A stretch of DNA of 64,000 bases, from the NCBI RefSeq assembly GCF_022539665.2, contig NC_081340.1, positions 4,959,357-5,023,356 on the forward strand, in the 5' to 3' direction. Shown here piece after piece: positions 1 through 10,445 of the stretch (the first letter of the stretch is position 1; the number at the start of each line of letters is the position of its first letter). The notes below the pieces were generated by a model. The model did no database searches, had not been told where the DNA came from, and was given only the letters and a program-made list of their open reading frames with translations. Source of the stretch: Daphnia carinata. Lineage: Eukaryota; Arthropoda; Branchiopoda; Diplostraca; Daphniidae. A program made the position numbers and the translations under genes.

Positions 1-225
1 ATTTGGTGTTTGGGCTGGTTCATCATAATGGATGAACTCACTCAAATGTGTCCAATTTTGCTCTGATACATGTCTCCTAGGTATATGCAACACAGTGTGG
101 TTGGGTGGTTGAACACTGCTCAGACTGCGAATCAGTCTCCTGTGAGAGAGTAAAGGGGTCTGCTCTACAGAGTTGAAGGATTCGTCATGGGTTACAGTAC
201 CCATAACATCCATTGCATCGTCCAT
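1..225 (-). CDS. 5' part of an unrecognised gene, cut by the left edge
   Basis: An open frame starts with ATG at 225 and stays open for 75 codons to base 1, so only the N-terminus is present. The translation begins MDDAMDVMG and is polar, with a TPLLSHRR stretch and an HVSEQNWTHL stretch. An E-x-T-P-L-L segment resembles the acidic dileucine sorting signals found at the cytosolic N-termini of transporters, but that is only a resemblance. The frame stays open upstream of the ATG for about 35 codons to a TAA near 330, so the start could lie earlier or in an upstream exon. No domain is recognised. Evidence for coding is the open frame without low complexity. Confidence 0.45.
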   Translation of the reverse strand, partial: MDDAMDVMGTVTHDESFNSVEQTPLLSHRRLIRSLSSVQPPNHTVLHIPRRHVSEQNWTHLSEFIHYDEPAQTPN

Positions 226-863
226 AATAATACTGTTTAAACTTATGTACGTAGGAAGCCGACGAACTAATGTACAAACCACACTTTTACTTTCTCGGTG
301 GTAGTCCTGAATCACAGTTTGGCACGCCTGTCTTTAGGCTGCGAGAGCTGTACTCGAACAAACACACCCACCCCTCCACAGGTTCATAGACGAGCAAACA
401 TTACACTCACTCTGCCGTCATCGGATCACTATATCAAAACGAAAAATATATACAATTTGTTCGTCTGCTTCGTTTGATAATTAGAAAGTAGAACACCAGG
501 AGGCAAACGTTGCACAACAGGAAAAGGAAACCGCACTGTCCTCGTGATAGATTGAAACCCCTTTTACGTGGTTTTAGTCATACATTTTTTTATATAATCG
601 GTAACAAAAGAATTCTATTTCCTCATCTCCGACAATGTAATGGACATACACACTACTGTAATGTAAAAGATAAGAAAATCGAACTAGCGATCACAATCAT
701 ATGGGGGAAATGTAAATGTAATAAAACGTGATGGCTTAAAAAAATGGGGAAAACTGCACGTGAGATTCACAGAAAAGGACGGAAAAGTCAACCAAGATAA
801 CAAAACTGACGCAAATGTTATTCTTCGCTTTATTGTTGCTTTCTTCCAAATGATACCGACGGC
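226..863. other. Intergenic: upstream of the edge gene, 3' flank of Nrx-IV
   Basis: No convincing gene. A 73-codon plus-strand frame at 510-731 has no recognisable similarity. The region should hold the 5' flank of the edge gene and the 3' UTR of Nrx-IV. Confidence 0.5.
829..834 (-). terminator. Probable polyadenylation signal of Nrx-IV
   Basis: TTTATT on the plus strand reads AATAAA on the minus strand, about 30 nt beyond the Nrx-IV stop codon. Position and sequence fit a canonical poly(A) signal. Confidence 0.5.
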
Positions 864-3800
864 CTAGATAAAAATTTCCTTCTTCTGTTGGACTTGATGG
901 CCAGTAGCAGCGTGCATGACGGCAAAGTGCTCGTCGGGCGCGTACTCTGCACCCTTGTCTTCTTGCGTAACGTAGTCGCCCTTATGACGGGACATGTAAC
1001 GTCCGATTAGAATAGCCATACAGACAAGTGCAATGAAGAGGACAGCCAGAATGGCGCCCAAAATAGCTGAATGTGCTGGTGGATAAAATTCCTGGAGTTT
1101 ATCTTCATCTACAATAGGCGGGGGTCGGGTCTCACGAACATCCGGTGGGTTGGTGACAGGCTCAATACCGCAAAAGTCTTCCGAAATGGAGCTGGGCTCT
1201 TTCTTGATGTTGGGAGGTGGATTTTGCTGGAACAACCACTTGAGTGGATAGATATCATCGAACTCAACACGAGAAATGCAACCAATGAAGCCCTCTGTCA
1301 TGGTTCTGTTGCGACCCAGGTAAAGGTGTTGGATATTGTTAAACTGGGCATCGGCTGAAGGATTAATTTTGTATGTAAAGGAACGGGGTTCGTAACTGTC
1401 TACTTCCATAACAACCCGAGTGCCTGACTCTTCTCGTCGGATACGTACGTCGTGGAACTGACCAGTAGCGAAATTCTGGTCTTCAAAGATAATTTCACGA
1501 CGTTCAAATCCAAAGTCGAAGACCAGACGCAGATGGCCACTATTCGACACTTGCAGCGTCAAATATTCTTTGCTGATGTCAGAATAAAGACCCATAAGAA
1601 TGCCCTTAGGATCGGTGGTGGTGAATCCGACGCGGATCTTTTCAGCGAGAGTCGATTTATATGATCCAGCAAAATCGTATTGAATCATGTAATTGCTCTG
1701 CATGTTAACGCCAATTTCATCAGCGCAAATAGGACCTATAGGAAAGAGAGGGAAAATCCCCGGAAATATTAAAACCGGAGCAACCGGAGAAGGAAATGGA
1801 TTGAAGTACCCTTGAATGATGTGAACCGACAATCGCAAATGTAGCTGTCGTACTTTTCATGGCATGTTCCATTGTTAAGACACGGATTGCTGTCGCATTT
1901 CCCAGTGCAACCGATGCCAATACCATAAAGGCCAGCCAGGGCAGCCGCCCTCATGTCCAAATGCCGCCCGTTAACCATGAGACCGCGCATGCAGCCCACA
2001 AAACCATCGCGGTAGTCCACGGTGGCACCGATTACAAGGGGAGAAGTCAAAAGCATTGCTCTGATCGGTCCAGGAGGCTCTCGTATTTGTGACTAGCAAA
2101 ACAATTAAAGAACGTTAACACAACATCATCAAATTTGAACTGTGAAATAGCTTCCATACCTTAAGGGCTCCATCAACAATCATTCGAGCTTCCTTGCGAT
2201 TACGTTCGATAGAAACGGAATGCCACTGGTTGTCGCTCAACTTGTTCGATGTTTCAACAGTTACAGTACGAGCTCCAGATCCAGCTTGATACTCAAACTG
2301 CAATGTGTCACCACCGGAGATGGACACTTTGATAAAATCGTTCGGTCCTTTGCTGTGAATCAAAACGGCATTTTGCACGGTGGTCTTGAATTCAAACGTC
2401 AAATCACCACTATGACCCATATCAAAGGTGGGAAAGTCGATGGTGGCATCAGCCACTCGGAAAGTTACGACGTTGTCATACAATACGTCACCTTCGCAAA
2501 GCAAGGGACCTAAAGTATATTTTCCTTCCTTGTCGTCGAGGGGAGTGCCAGTATCTCCGAATCGTAATTGGCGGACAGGAAGATATTCCTTGTCTAAAAT
2601 TTCTCCTTCATCGGCCGTCCATGTTTCCAACGCAGCGTCGCAGTTGCACCACTTCGTGCGATCGACGCAACTTCCACGGATACCGCATTCACATTTGCGG
2701 GAACCAGGTAAGGCGCCAGCCCAGTAATCCATTCGCTGGTTCTGCCTCGACATCCACCAGCTGAAGGGTCTGAATTCTTGCGTTTCCGGTGAAGGTGTGT
2801 TAAGCAAACGAGACCGGCGGCATTCGTAACGGAGTCGCTGGCGACAAGTGTAGGAACGGTTCATCAAAATTTCCATTTGATCGACATCAGCATTATAGGA
2901 GATGTCTTGAACGAAGCTGCCTGGAGCTTCAAATCCGTTGACGGCAGTTGTTTGATCGTTCTTGTGTCCAACATAGGTGTAGGTTCGGCCGTCACTGAAA
3001 AACTCGCAAGTGACAGGGAAGGCGCGTAGTGGGCCGCTTCCGTCCACATCGATGTTGATATCGACTGGGCTGGCGTTGGCTCCAGATTGTCGGAAACTTT
3101 CACACGAGACCGAATTAGCCGACATGTGACAAACAGCTCCGGCATAACCCGTTCCAGCGCAGTCACAATAGAATTCTTCAGATGTTTGCTTGCATACTCC
3201 GCCGTGCTCACATGGATTAGGGTTGCAGCGATCAATCATCTGGCAGGCGTCAAACACCATTTCGCCTTTACAGCAAAACTCTTCATCTTTCCAGTTGAGA
3301 GGGCTCTTGTAATGCCCATCGACGTTAATTTGACGCATGCAACCGATGAATCCAGCAGTGCCAGGAACGCCACCACCAATTAAGTAGTTTGAACCGGTTC
3401 GGAAGGACATGAGGCGCACCGTTTTCATTGGTCGACCATCAACGCTCAACACCATGGAATTGGTAGCAAGCGTCAAGATGACTCGATGCCAACGACCGTC
3501 ATTAAGGAGATCCGTTCCAAAGTTGTCAAGGGTCACTTTAGGTACATTTTCTGCAGCAATTTCAACTATAAACCCAAGAAAGAAAAGAGAATTATTTCAG
3601 GAAGGTTTAACCAGATAGCATTTGAAAAATACCTTTAATTTTGCCAGTTTCGATAAAAAGTTTGACAAAGCCGGGTGAAGTGAAACGATGGTAGGCAAGG
3701 AGCCCATTTTCCTCGAACGTACGGAAGTCTAAAGATAAGTTAAGCGAGCTAACTCCTTCATATCCAGGCAGTTTGGCATAAGAGTTGGCAGTCAAGAAAG

Positions 3801-6668
3801 TTATTGGCACGATAGGTTCCTGGGGACATGAGCTCAGTGCCTGAACTCGTTGGTATTTGTAATAGTCTTCATGACGGTAATCCTTGACAGCTTGGATGAC
3901 GTTGGTGTAGTTTAAATACATATTCTCAATACATCCGGTGAAGTTTTGCGTCACGACAAGGCCTTCTTGAACGTTGGGCACGCCTCCGATGTACAGGTTG
4001 TGGTTAAGGTCCAGCTGGGCATAGTCACCCTTGACTTTTTCGCGGATCATGACGCGGTCAACAGTGAAGACTACTTCACGACGATTGCGGAGGATTCGAA
4101 CATCGTGCCAAAGATTATCATCCAACAAGCTGCCAACTGAGAGGCTAGTCAATAGACCAGCGCCCAAGTCAATATTAAGCAGCATTCTATTATTAACCAG
4201 CTGCAAGGCAAAAATGTCGCCTTGGCTGCCTCGGCTGTAAAGTAGCACTCCGTCAGCTCGATTGGTACGAAAGCGAAGCTGAATGCTGTCCCGTCGCGAC
4301 GTAATAGGGTCGTTTTCCAAATTGCGTTGGAGCAGAGCCGTTCCATTAAAGTAGAGTACATCAGCCACATAGGGACAGCCATAAAGCTCGACTCGCATGG
4401 CGATACGATCATTCCAACGGGTGGGATTAATGCGTATGTACTGAGCGATGATGGGGGTTTCGAAGCGGTTCCGCCGGATCCCATCGCCGTCCGTGTTGCC
4501 CTTGAACATCTAGGAAACAATTTTGATAACAATTAGTTTCAGAAGATGAAATAATATGCAAAAAATATGAATACGAGAAAAACAAAAATCGTAATCGATA
4601 ACTGATGAGCAAACAAAAACGAAATGCTGCAAACCTAGTGGTAGAACCTAACTAGAGCAACAAAATGATGGATTCCAACTGAAAATTAAAACCAATTGAA
4701 TAAACAAAAGTCAAAATCAAGCACGAAACGGGGCGCAATCAATAAACGGGCGCAACGCTACACCTGGTCTTGTCCATAATCTGATTGGTAGGTTATCCAA
4801 GTTTGACCGTCGTCGGATGAAAGAACGTAATATTCGGAGACAAATTCGGAAGACCCATGTCTGCCTTGGGTGGCTACTCCACAAATATTGTATCTACCAT
4901 TCAGCTCAATGGTGATGGATTGATAATAGTTATTTATGGCAGCTTGCCATGCCGAGGGACCTGTAATTAGAACTATTCAGTTATGTACACTTCTTGACTA
5001 CCGAAGATGTCAGCGAGAAATCCATCAAACCTAAATAAATCGTTCAAGTGCATTAGTCACATACATGACATTGAGGCTAAGATACCTTTGTACTGCCGTC
5101 GACTTCACGGTAGTCTGCATAATCGAGCCCATTGGAGCCGTAGCTGATTCCATATTCCATCACATATTCTTTAGGAGAATTTCGACCCTGGGTGGCTATA
5201 CCGGTCACGTTCATGATGTCGCCAAGATCCAGTGTGAGGAATTGGCTGAAGTCCTGATTTTTTGCTGTCCATGCACTTCCGCCTAATCGTGTGATCTCGA
5301 TAAGTTAGATCCATTTTCTTTGCTTGCCATTGTAATTTGTTTTTGCTCGGGGTTAGTATGAAAAAGCAGCTATACTAAAATAGGCCCATCACCAAAAAAA
5401 AAAAGAGGGAAAAGCTTTTAAGACGAAAAAGGCAATTATCTCCAGATCTGAGGTTCCTCTTCTTTCATCTCGAAATCCGTTGCCACCTTCTCATGGTTTG
5501 GCAGTTCACGACAATTCGGTAGATATAAATCTTTTAACTGAATAAGTTGGAAAGGCTGAGGGGCACTCTTGCCTAATTTAAGAGCAACACACACGCAATG
5601 TTCTTCATCGAGGAGTTGCTCTTCAAATCTCCAAGATTCTTCAAGTTTACCGTCTATCCCCAGTGAAGTCGACGTGACGATACCGGAAATCGGTTCGTTA
5701 ACATTGAAATCGAGACTTAGCAAATTCATCCCTATGCCAACCCCGACAGCTTTCACATAGCTTTCTTTCAAACACCAATGTCTGTAAAAATTCTTCAGCT
5801 GTTCCTTCCGGTTTCCATGACGAATATTTTTCCATTCACGGTAGGTGAACTGGCGTCTCATAGTGTAAAAGAAATCCTGGAGTTTTGTTTCCTCTTCGAA
5901 CCTCTCGTCATCGATACGCATGATATCTACCCCCAACAACTCAGTGGAAGACGAAGCCGCAACAACAGTATAGGCTCCTTGATGTGAGACGTTGAATTGA
6001 TACGGTAGAGCTAATTTAGGAAGGAAGGGTTTCCCTTTCTCTGTTCTTTCAAACTGAACTTCTTCATTGGGAATTTGTAGTGTTTCCCTGATGAGCTTGT
6101 GTAACATTAGCTGGCCAACCAAGGAGGCTTTGGCATCCCTCTTAAAGGTGAATCTGCATATCCTTTCCCGTTCTTTTTCTTGGATCACACTCAATGCCTT
6201 AGACCACTCAACACCACATGGCCTCCACTTGGCAATGTTAACAGCCCACCGGACCTCACTTTTGCTCATTTTCAGCATTTAGAACAATCCTAGAAATAAA
6301 TATTTCATTAAAAAGGAAATGAGAAAGAAGAATGTGAGTAGTGAGACCCAAAAGCATCTAAGAAGCTCAGCAACCTGAAACCAACACCTCTAGGGATTAG
6401 TAAGACAATGAACTGATCTGGAAAATAACCTACCAAGTAATCGGGCATTCTCTGCACCTCTACCAGGCATAGATGATGTGGCAGTCATTTTTGTTTGCTC
6501 ATTGATTAATGGGTAAATGCAAACATCTGTGAAAGAAACCATAATTACATCAAATGGGGAATTTCCACTTTAACTCTTATGCCATATCCAGACAAGATGT
6601 AGTAGACAACTTGGCTTACCTGCATAGCAAAAAGTGCAAAATGAAACAATAAATACGATCGCCCTCAT
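864..6668 (-). CDS. Nrx-IV: Neurexin IV (Caspr/CNTNAP family, septate junction adhesion protein)
   Basis: Exons in transcript order: 6668-6620, 6526-6434, one of 5282-5086 or 4960-4764, 4509-3633, 3565-2160, 2092-1810, 1735-864. All phases agree and give 1258 residues; the Drosophila protein is about 1280. Order: signal peptide (MRAIVFIVSFCTFCYA), discoidin F5/8C domain (to about residue 157, ending MRVELYGC), two laminin G domains, EGF, a fibrinogen-like segment, laminin G, EGF, laminin G, one membrane helix (about 1190-1213) and a 45-residue tail. The tail has a juxtamembrane RYMSRHKGDYVTQ segment, as expected for FERM-protein binding, and ends EIFI, a likely PDZ ligand. In insects the protein builds septate junctions and mediates neuron-glia contact. 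AASDHPPT lies in the second intron. Confidence 0.95.
4764..4960 (-). other. Nrx-IV: Nrx-IV alternative exon 3b (discoidin domain variant)
   Basis: 197 nt, the same length and the same entry and exit phases as exon 3a. It starts G|GT then PSAWQAAINNYYQS, contains VATQGRHGSSEFV and ends YGQDQ before a gt donor. It joins equally well to exon 2 (6526-6434) and to the exon at 4509. It has a Cys (NICGVATQGR) that 3a lacks. Confidence 0.9.
5086..5282 (-). other. Nrx-IV: Nrx-IV alternative exon 3a (discoidin domain variant)
   Basis: 197 nt. It begins with two bases completing a Gly codon (G|GC), then GSAWTAKNQD, contains IATQGRNSPKEYV and ends in phase 0 before a gt donor. It encodes the middle of the F5/8C domain. 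It aligns with exon 3b over the full 65 codons, about one third identical, with SAW, ATQGR and EY shared. Because 197 is not a multiple of three, including both exons would shift the frame, so only one can be used. Confidence 0.9.
5436..6278 (-). CDS. AASDHPPT: 4'-phosphopantetheinyl transferase (AASDHPPT type), nested in Nrx-IV
   Basis: A single uninterrupted frame of 280 codons. The enzyme moves the phosphopantetheine arm of CoA onto carrier-protein serines, for example of cytosolic fatty acid synthase and the mitochondrial acyl carrier protein. Family marks seen are FNVSHQGAYTVVAASS, the metal-binding LGVDIMRI motif, and RHWCLKESYVKAVGVGIG, which matches the W-x-x-K-E-x-x-x-K signature. 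Length is close to the human enzyme (309). Two start codons lie 3 codons apart (MLKMSKSEVRW). The whole gene lies in the 1151-nt Nrx-IV intron between exon 2 and exon 3a, on the same strand, and has no introns within its coding region, unlike its neighbours. Confidence 0.93.
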   Translation of the reverse strand: MLKMSKSEVRWAVNIAKWRPCGVEWSKALSVIQEKERERICRFTFKRDAKASLVGQLMLHKLIRETLQIPNEEVQFERTEKGKPFLPKLALPYQFNVSHQGAYTVVAASSSTELLGVDIMRIDDERFEEETKLQDFFYTMRRQFTYREWKNIRHGNRKEQLKNFYRHWCLKESYVKAVGVGIGMNLLSLDFNVNEPISGIVTSTSLGIDGKLEESWRFEEQLLDEEHCVCVALKLGKSAPQPFQLIQLKDLYLPNCRELPNHEKVATDFEMKEEEPQIWR

Positions 6669-7627
6669 TTCCCAAGCTTATATTTTAGCAACACAAATTG
6701 CCTAATCGGTCTGGGCAATCAAATCACTTCACTGAAATTAAAACATCACTGATATTAACCTCATGCCCCACCCTGCGTACCTGCGTGGTGTGTCAAAAGC
6801 GTCTGTTTTCAACTAGTCGTTACTTTTGGTTAAAGGTTTCAAAGGAAAAGAAGTTGAGAAACCAGATGTTGCCAGTTTTCGTGTTGGCGCCAAAAGTTCA
6901 AAAAATGCCGTAAAAAAATATAAAAACATCGAAACTAAAACAAAACAGCTAATATCAATAAAAAGAAAAACTTCACACTTTCACTGTTAGTAGCATTTTC
7001 CAACTAAGCAAATTAAAAGATCGAAAAGAAACTCTACAGAAAATTGAGACAAGGTCGAACACAATGTATTTTTTTTTTCCCTTTTTTCTACATTGATCGC
7101 GGGTCACCTAAAATAATCACCACAAGGAGTTGAACTGTGAAAACAGCATTCAACTGGTTAACCGTTTTCATGTTTAGGACAGCACGCAAAATGCACTACC
7201 AAGCTACTTTAAGCCTTAAATCGGGTGTTTGCCTAGTCTACAAAACGTGTCTAGCTTGTCGTCCTCGATGCTGATTAGTTGTTCATCGCTGAACGACTAG
7301 ACTTGCTTATCAAATCTATCCTTGGCTTCAAAGTTCACTGAGACCCTAAAAATTGGGTAACTGTCGGATTTTGACCTTGGGATTTTCATCAGCTTATTGT
7401 GTTTACGCAGTCAACCATTCGACTGACACGTTTGTTTTGAAGAGCGTTATTTCTAAAGTGTTATTCAATCGACTAGGGACAAGTACTTTTTGGTGAGTCA
7501 CAACAGAAATTTCCCTTGGTTTCTTCAAACTAAATAGTTTTGGTTTTACTCCAGAACTATTGAAATTGTCAATTAGCTTATCAGCGAATAAGAGCGAACC
7601 TTGGGTTTTAGGTGGCAGATATGGATT
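6669..7627. other. Intergenic: upstream of Nrx-IV, 3' flank of SLC19
   Basis: AT-rich, with only short unsupported frames (such as 6698-6913). It should contain the Nrx-IV promoter and 5' UTR. Confidence 0.5.
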
Positions 7628-9452
7628 TTAATCTTTTAAGTTTAAAACGCGATTATTGGCAGAAATGTCCATCGCCGGGTGACCAAATGGGACATGTTGG
7701 GCGCAAATTTTTTTTGAAACGTACTCTCTAGATCTGTTTCGAAAGATATTGTACGCTGCCATAGCCGAAAAAATCGTTCCCAGCACACCAAAATAGCCAC
7801 CATATATCTTGAACTATCATAACGCGTAGGTTAATAAGACGACGGGTATAACGATAATTTTCCGATTCTTATATACCTGTGATTGAGGATCGAGTGCTAA
7901 ACCAACACCATCTGTAACACAGAGAGTGAGAATTGCTTGAAAAGTAAGGCCAAAAAAGTGTTAAATCCAAAGATGAATCCGTAACTTTCTCGCTTCAGTC
8001 CTTTGGCCACTTCCGAACTGTGAATAATGAAATACAAAACAATGATTTTTACTGTGCCGCAAAATTAGATTAACAGAAAATAACCTTGCGATGGTAATGA
8101 GAATTCTATAAGATAAGCAGAATGCAATATATGTTGCATATGTTATCCAAAGTATATCCGTATTGCCGGCCACAAACAGCATCGCTCCTTCGAAAAGAGA
8201 AATTACGGCAATTACTGGTTCGCCATACACAGACCAGTCAATAGAAAGATATCCAACGGCCAACGTAGTCAGGGCGCCTGAAAAAATAAATGGTAATCAA
8301 GAGTCAACTACAATAACTAACATTATCGTGGTATGCTATTTGCTCAGTACCTAAGAATGCGTGTAAAGCCTCAACCCCACCATTGTACACGTTCTCTGAT
8401 TCAGAATCTAAAGCTTCCCATAGCGGCTGAATGTAATTGACCACCTGAAAGAAACCGCACGTTGCGAAAGCCCACCACAAAGACCATTTCAGCGTGTAAA
8501 CATCAGAAAATGCAGTTGTGAAATCTTCCCAAAATAGAAGACACACAGAAGTTTTTGTACATTTGTTGGTTTGGTTCGTATCGTCCACAGAAGTTAAGGC
8601 CTGAATTAATTTCCCTGAACTTGGAATTTCGTCTCGATCCTGACAGGAGTGCAGTTCATTAGGTGCCTCTAACTGAGCTGGCTGACCATTTAGACTGCGT
8701 TCTCGTGGTTTTCTACGGTGGAAGTAAATAGAACGTGACACACTTGGAAGAAAAAAAGCAACCACTGTCGAACATGACACGAAACCCAGGGAGATGTAGT
8801 TCAATGCAAGGTAGTCACAGGTGCCAGTAGCAACAAGAATTTGGCCTAATACCCCAGCAAAGCAACGCCCTGTAAGCAAGGCAGCTTTCGTATATGCTGT
8901 AACAATTTGAAATTTGGCCACAGGCACTTGAGTGTAGATGTATGTACTATACGCTACTTTGCTAGCTGTAGAGGCAGCATACACAAATTCTACCGCCTAC
9001 ATGTTTGACCAGAAGTAACAAAAAATTAGTAATATACATATGGTTTGCAGTTTTAAAAAGGGTTTTTTCTATACTTGCATAGCAGGGATACCATCTCCCC
9101 ATATGAGTAAACACCAAGTAATAACTAAGGAGATTCCTTCAAAAATTACAACTGGTTTATATAGTAAAAGGTCAGTTATAATGAAGACCACAAACAGAAT
9201 GGCTAAGTATGAATAAGTCCAAACAGGGTAAATTTCTTGCATTACCTACAGTAATGAATGAAATGTACATAAATTGCACTGAATATTCCAATGATAAATA
9301 AGGCTAACATATTAATGCTTCAATACCTGCTCCACTGTAAAATTTTTCCAAGTTCCAACTAAGAACTCTGTAACAAATGGTTCTGAAGGGCGGAACTCTT
9401 TCAAAAACCCAAAAGCACTCAGCAACAAACAGGGTCCCAGCCATTTTTCCAT
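7628..9452 (-). CDS. SLC19-family vitamin transporter (thiamine/folate type), with a 1-nt frameshift
   Basis: Exons: 9452-9327, 9245-9075, 8996-8351, 8277-8085, 8017-7877, 7813-7628, giving about 487 residues once the shift is bridged. Multi-pass membrane protein starting MEKWLGPCLLLSAFGFLKEF and containing the family-typical EFVYAASTASKVAYSTYIY. SLC19 members carry thiamine or reduced folate; the adjacent thiamine pyrophosphokinase favours thiamine. The exon at 8017-7877 is 141 nt where 142 are needed. It reads YGFIFGFNTFLAL in one frame and TFQAILTLCVTDGVGLAL in the next, both typical of the family. The change lies in T-rich sequence (7940-7957), so a sequencing or assembly error is as likely as a true mutation. 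Confidence 0.88.
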
Positions 9453-9742
9453 TTTGTTTCACAGGAAAAGTTTATAGTGCAATGCTCTCATAGCTCTATT
9501 TGTTTGAATCCATGTTACCAAAGTCATATCGCGTTGTATGTAAGTGACCCTATTGTTATTTGGGAGGTTCTACAGATTACAAATAAAGAGGGAAACAAAC
9601 TTCCTTAAATGTATAAACTTTATTTGCGACTCAAGTCCAAAGTGCGTTCGGTAGTAGATAAGGCAAAAGATTTACAGTTTCGAAATGCTGTGAAGACATC
9701 CCGATGTAATAGTTAACTATGCATGGATGCGTATCCATGTTT

Positions 9743-9769
9743 TTCTTCGTTTTTTACAAAAACGAAGAA
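9743..9769. repeat. Perfect 12-bp inverted repeat (hairpin)
   Basis: TTCTTCGTTTTT and its exact complement AAAAACGAAGAA are separated by only three bases (TAC). In RNA this would fold into a 12-bp stem. It lies in the divergent SLC19/TPK1 intergenic region. Confidence 0.8.
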
Positions 9770-10232
9770 TTGGCGGGAGAATTTTCTATTGTTCATCTTT
9801 TAGGTATGTTGTCATGTTGTCACACGATCAAATTGGCTAGTCCTACGTTGCCAACTGAAAAAAAACATGGATGTCGCAAAATTTTTTATTTATGTAATTA
9901 TTGTTAGCATAATAACATTACCAATAAGGGCAGAATTTTATTTGATCAGGAAAAGATATAAAAGCCAGTTATTAAATCCTTTGGCTAATTATATACTAGT
10001 GAATTAGCCTAACAAAGTTCTTATATGAGGAATTTTCCAATTTAGGACAACAATAGTCTGATTGTACAGTAGTTAAATGTTTCATCAACAACAACAATGC
10101 AGGCATGGGTCGCGTGCTGGAAATTTAATTGAGAGTGAGGACGCTGCAGTCTGTGTATTTATGATTTCATTCACAAGTTATAATATGTACACGTTAAAGA
10201 CGTGAAAGAAAATAAGAAACTTTCATCGTTAA

Positions 10233-10297
10233 GCTTTTTAAGTGAATGCATCTATACATACTGAGCCTTTTTAAGTGAATGCATCTATACATACTGA
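10233..10297. repeat. Two-copy 33-nt tandem duplication
   Basis: The segment containing AAGTGAATGCATCTATACAT occurs twice in a row (10233-10264 and 10265-10297), differing only in the length of the leading C/T run. A recent slip duplication. It produces the short repetitive minus frame at 10194-10394, which is not a gene. Confidence 0.9.
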
Positions 10298-10445
10298 GCC
10301 TTTTGAAGCTTGTCCGTTCAAATCCCAGTATTCCGCATGCATTGTCATTGATAAGGTAGCGCAGCGTAATCGTGAAATTTGATACCGGGAACATTTAAAT
10401 TTCCAAAAAGCTATATGGAATTCGTTTTTTTCCCCAGTAGGTGGA

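Larger units (their letters stand above)
9453..10445. promoter_or_regulatory. Divergent intergenic region between SLC19 and TPK1
   Basis: 993 nt separate the two start codons, which face away from each other. It must hold both promoters and 5' UTRs. It contains a perfect hairpin (9743-9769) and a 33-nt tandem duplication (10233-10297). A possible splice acceptor (CCCCAG) sits just before the TPK1 start codon, so part of the 5' UTR may be spliced. No gene of its own is supported. Confidence 0.55.

Noticed and set aside
1769-1838. Reading the last two Nrx-IV exons as continuous
   Set aside because: Both frames run on past the splice sites, but only the 1810/1735 join gives the EGF-to-laminin-G sequence CDCRFTSFKGPICADEIG expected in the family.
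7628-9452. Reading SLC19 as a pseudogene
   Set aside because: Only one homopolymer-associated indel; all splice sites, phases and membrane segments are intact, so it is annotated as a gene with a possible sequence error.
10194-10394. 66-codon minus frame containing a repeated MYRCIHLK
   Set aside because: Produced by the 33-nt tandem duplication; no similarity to any protein.
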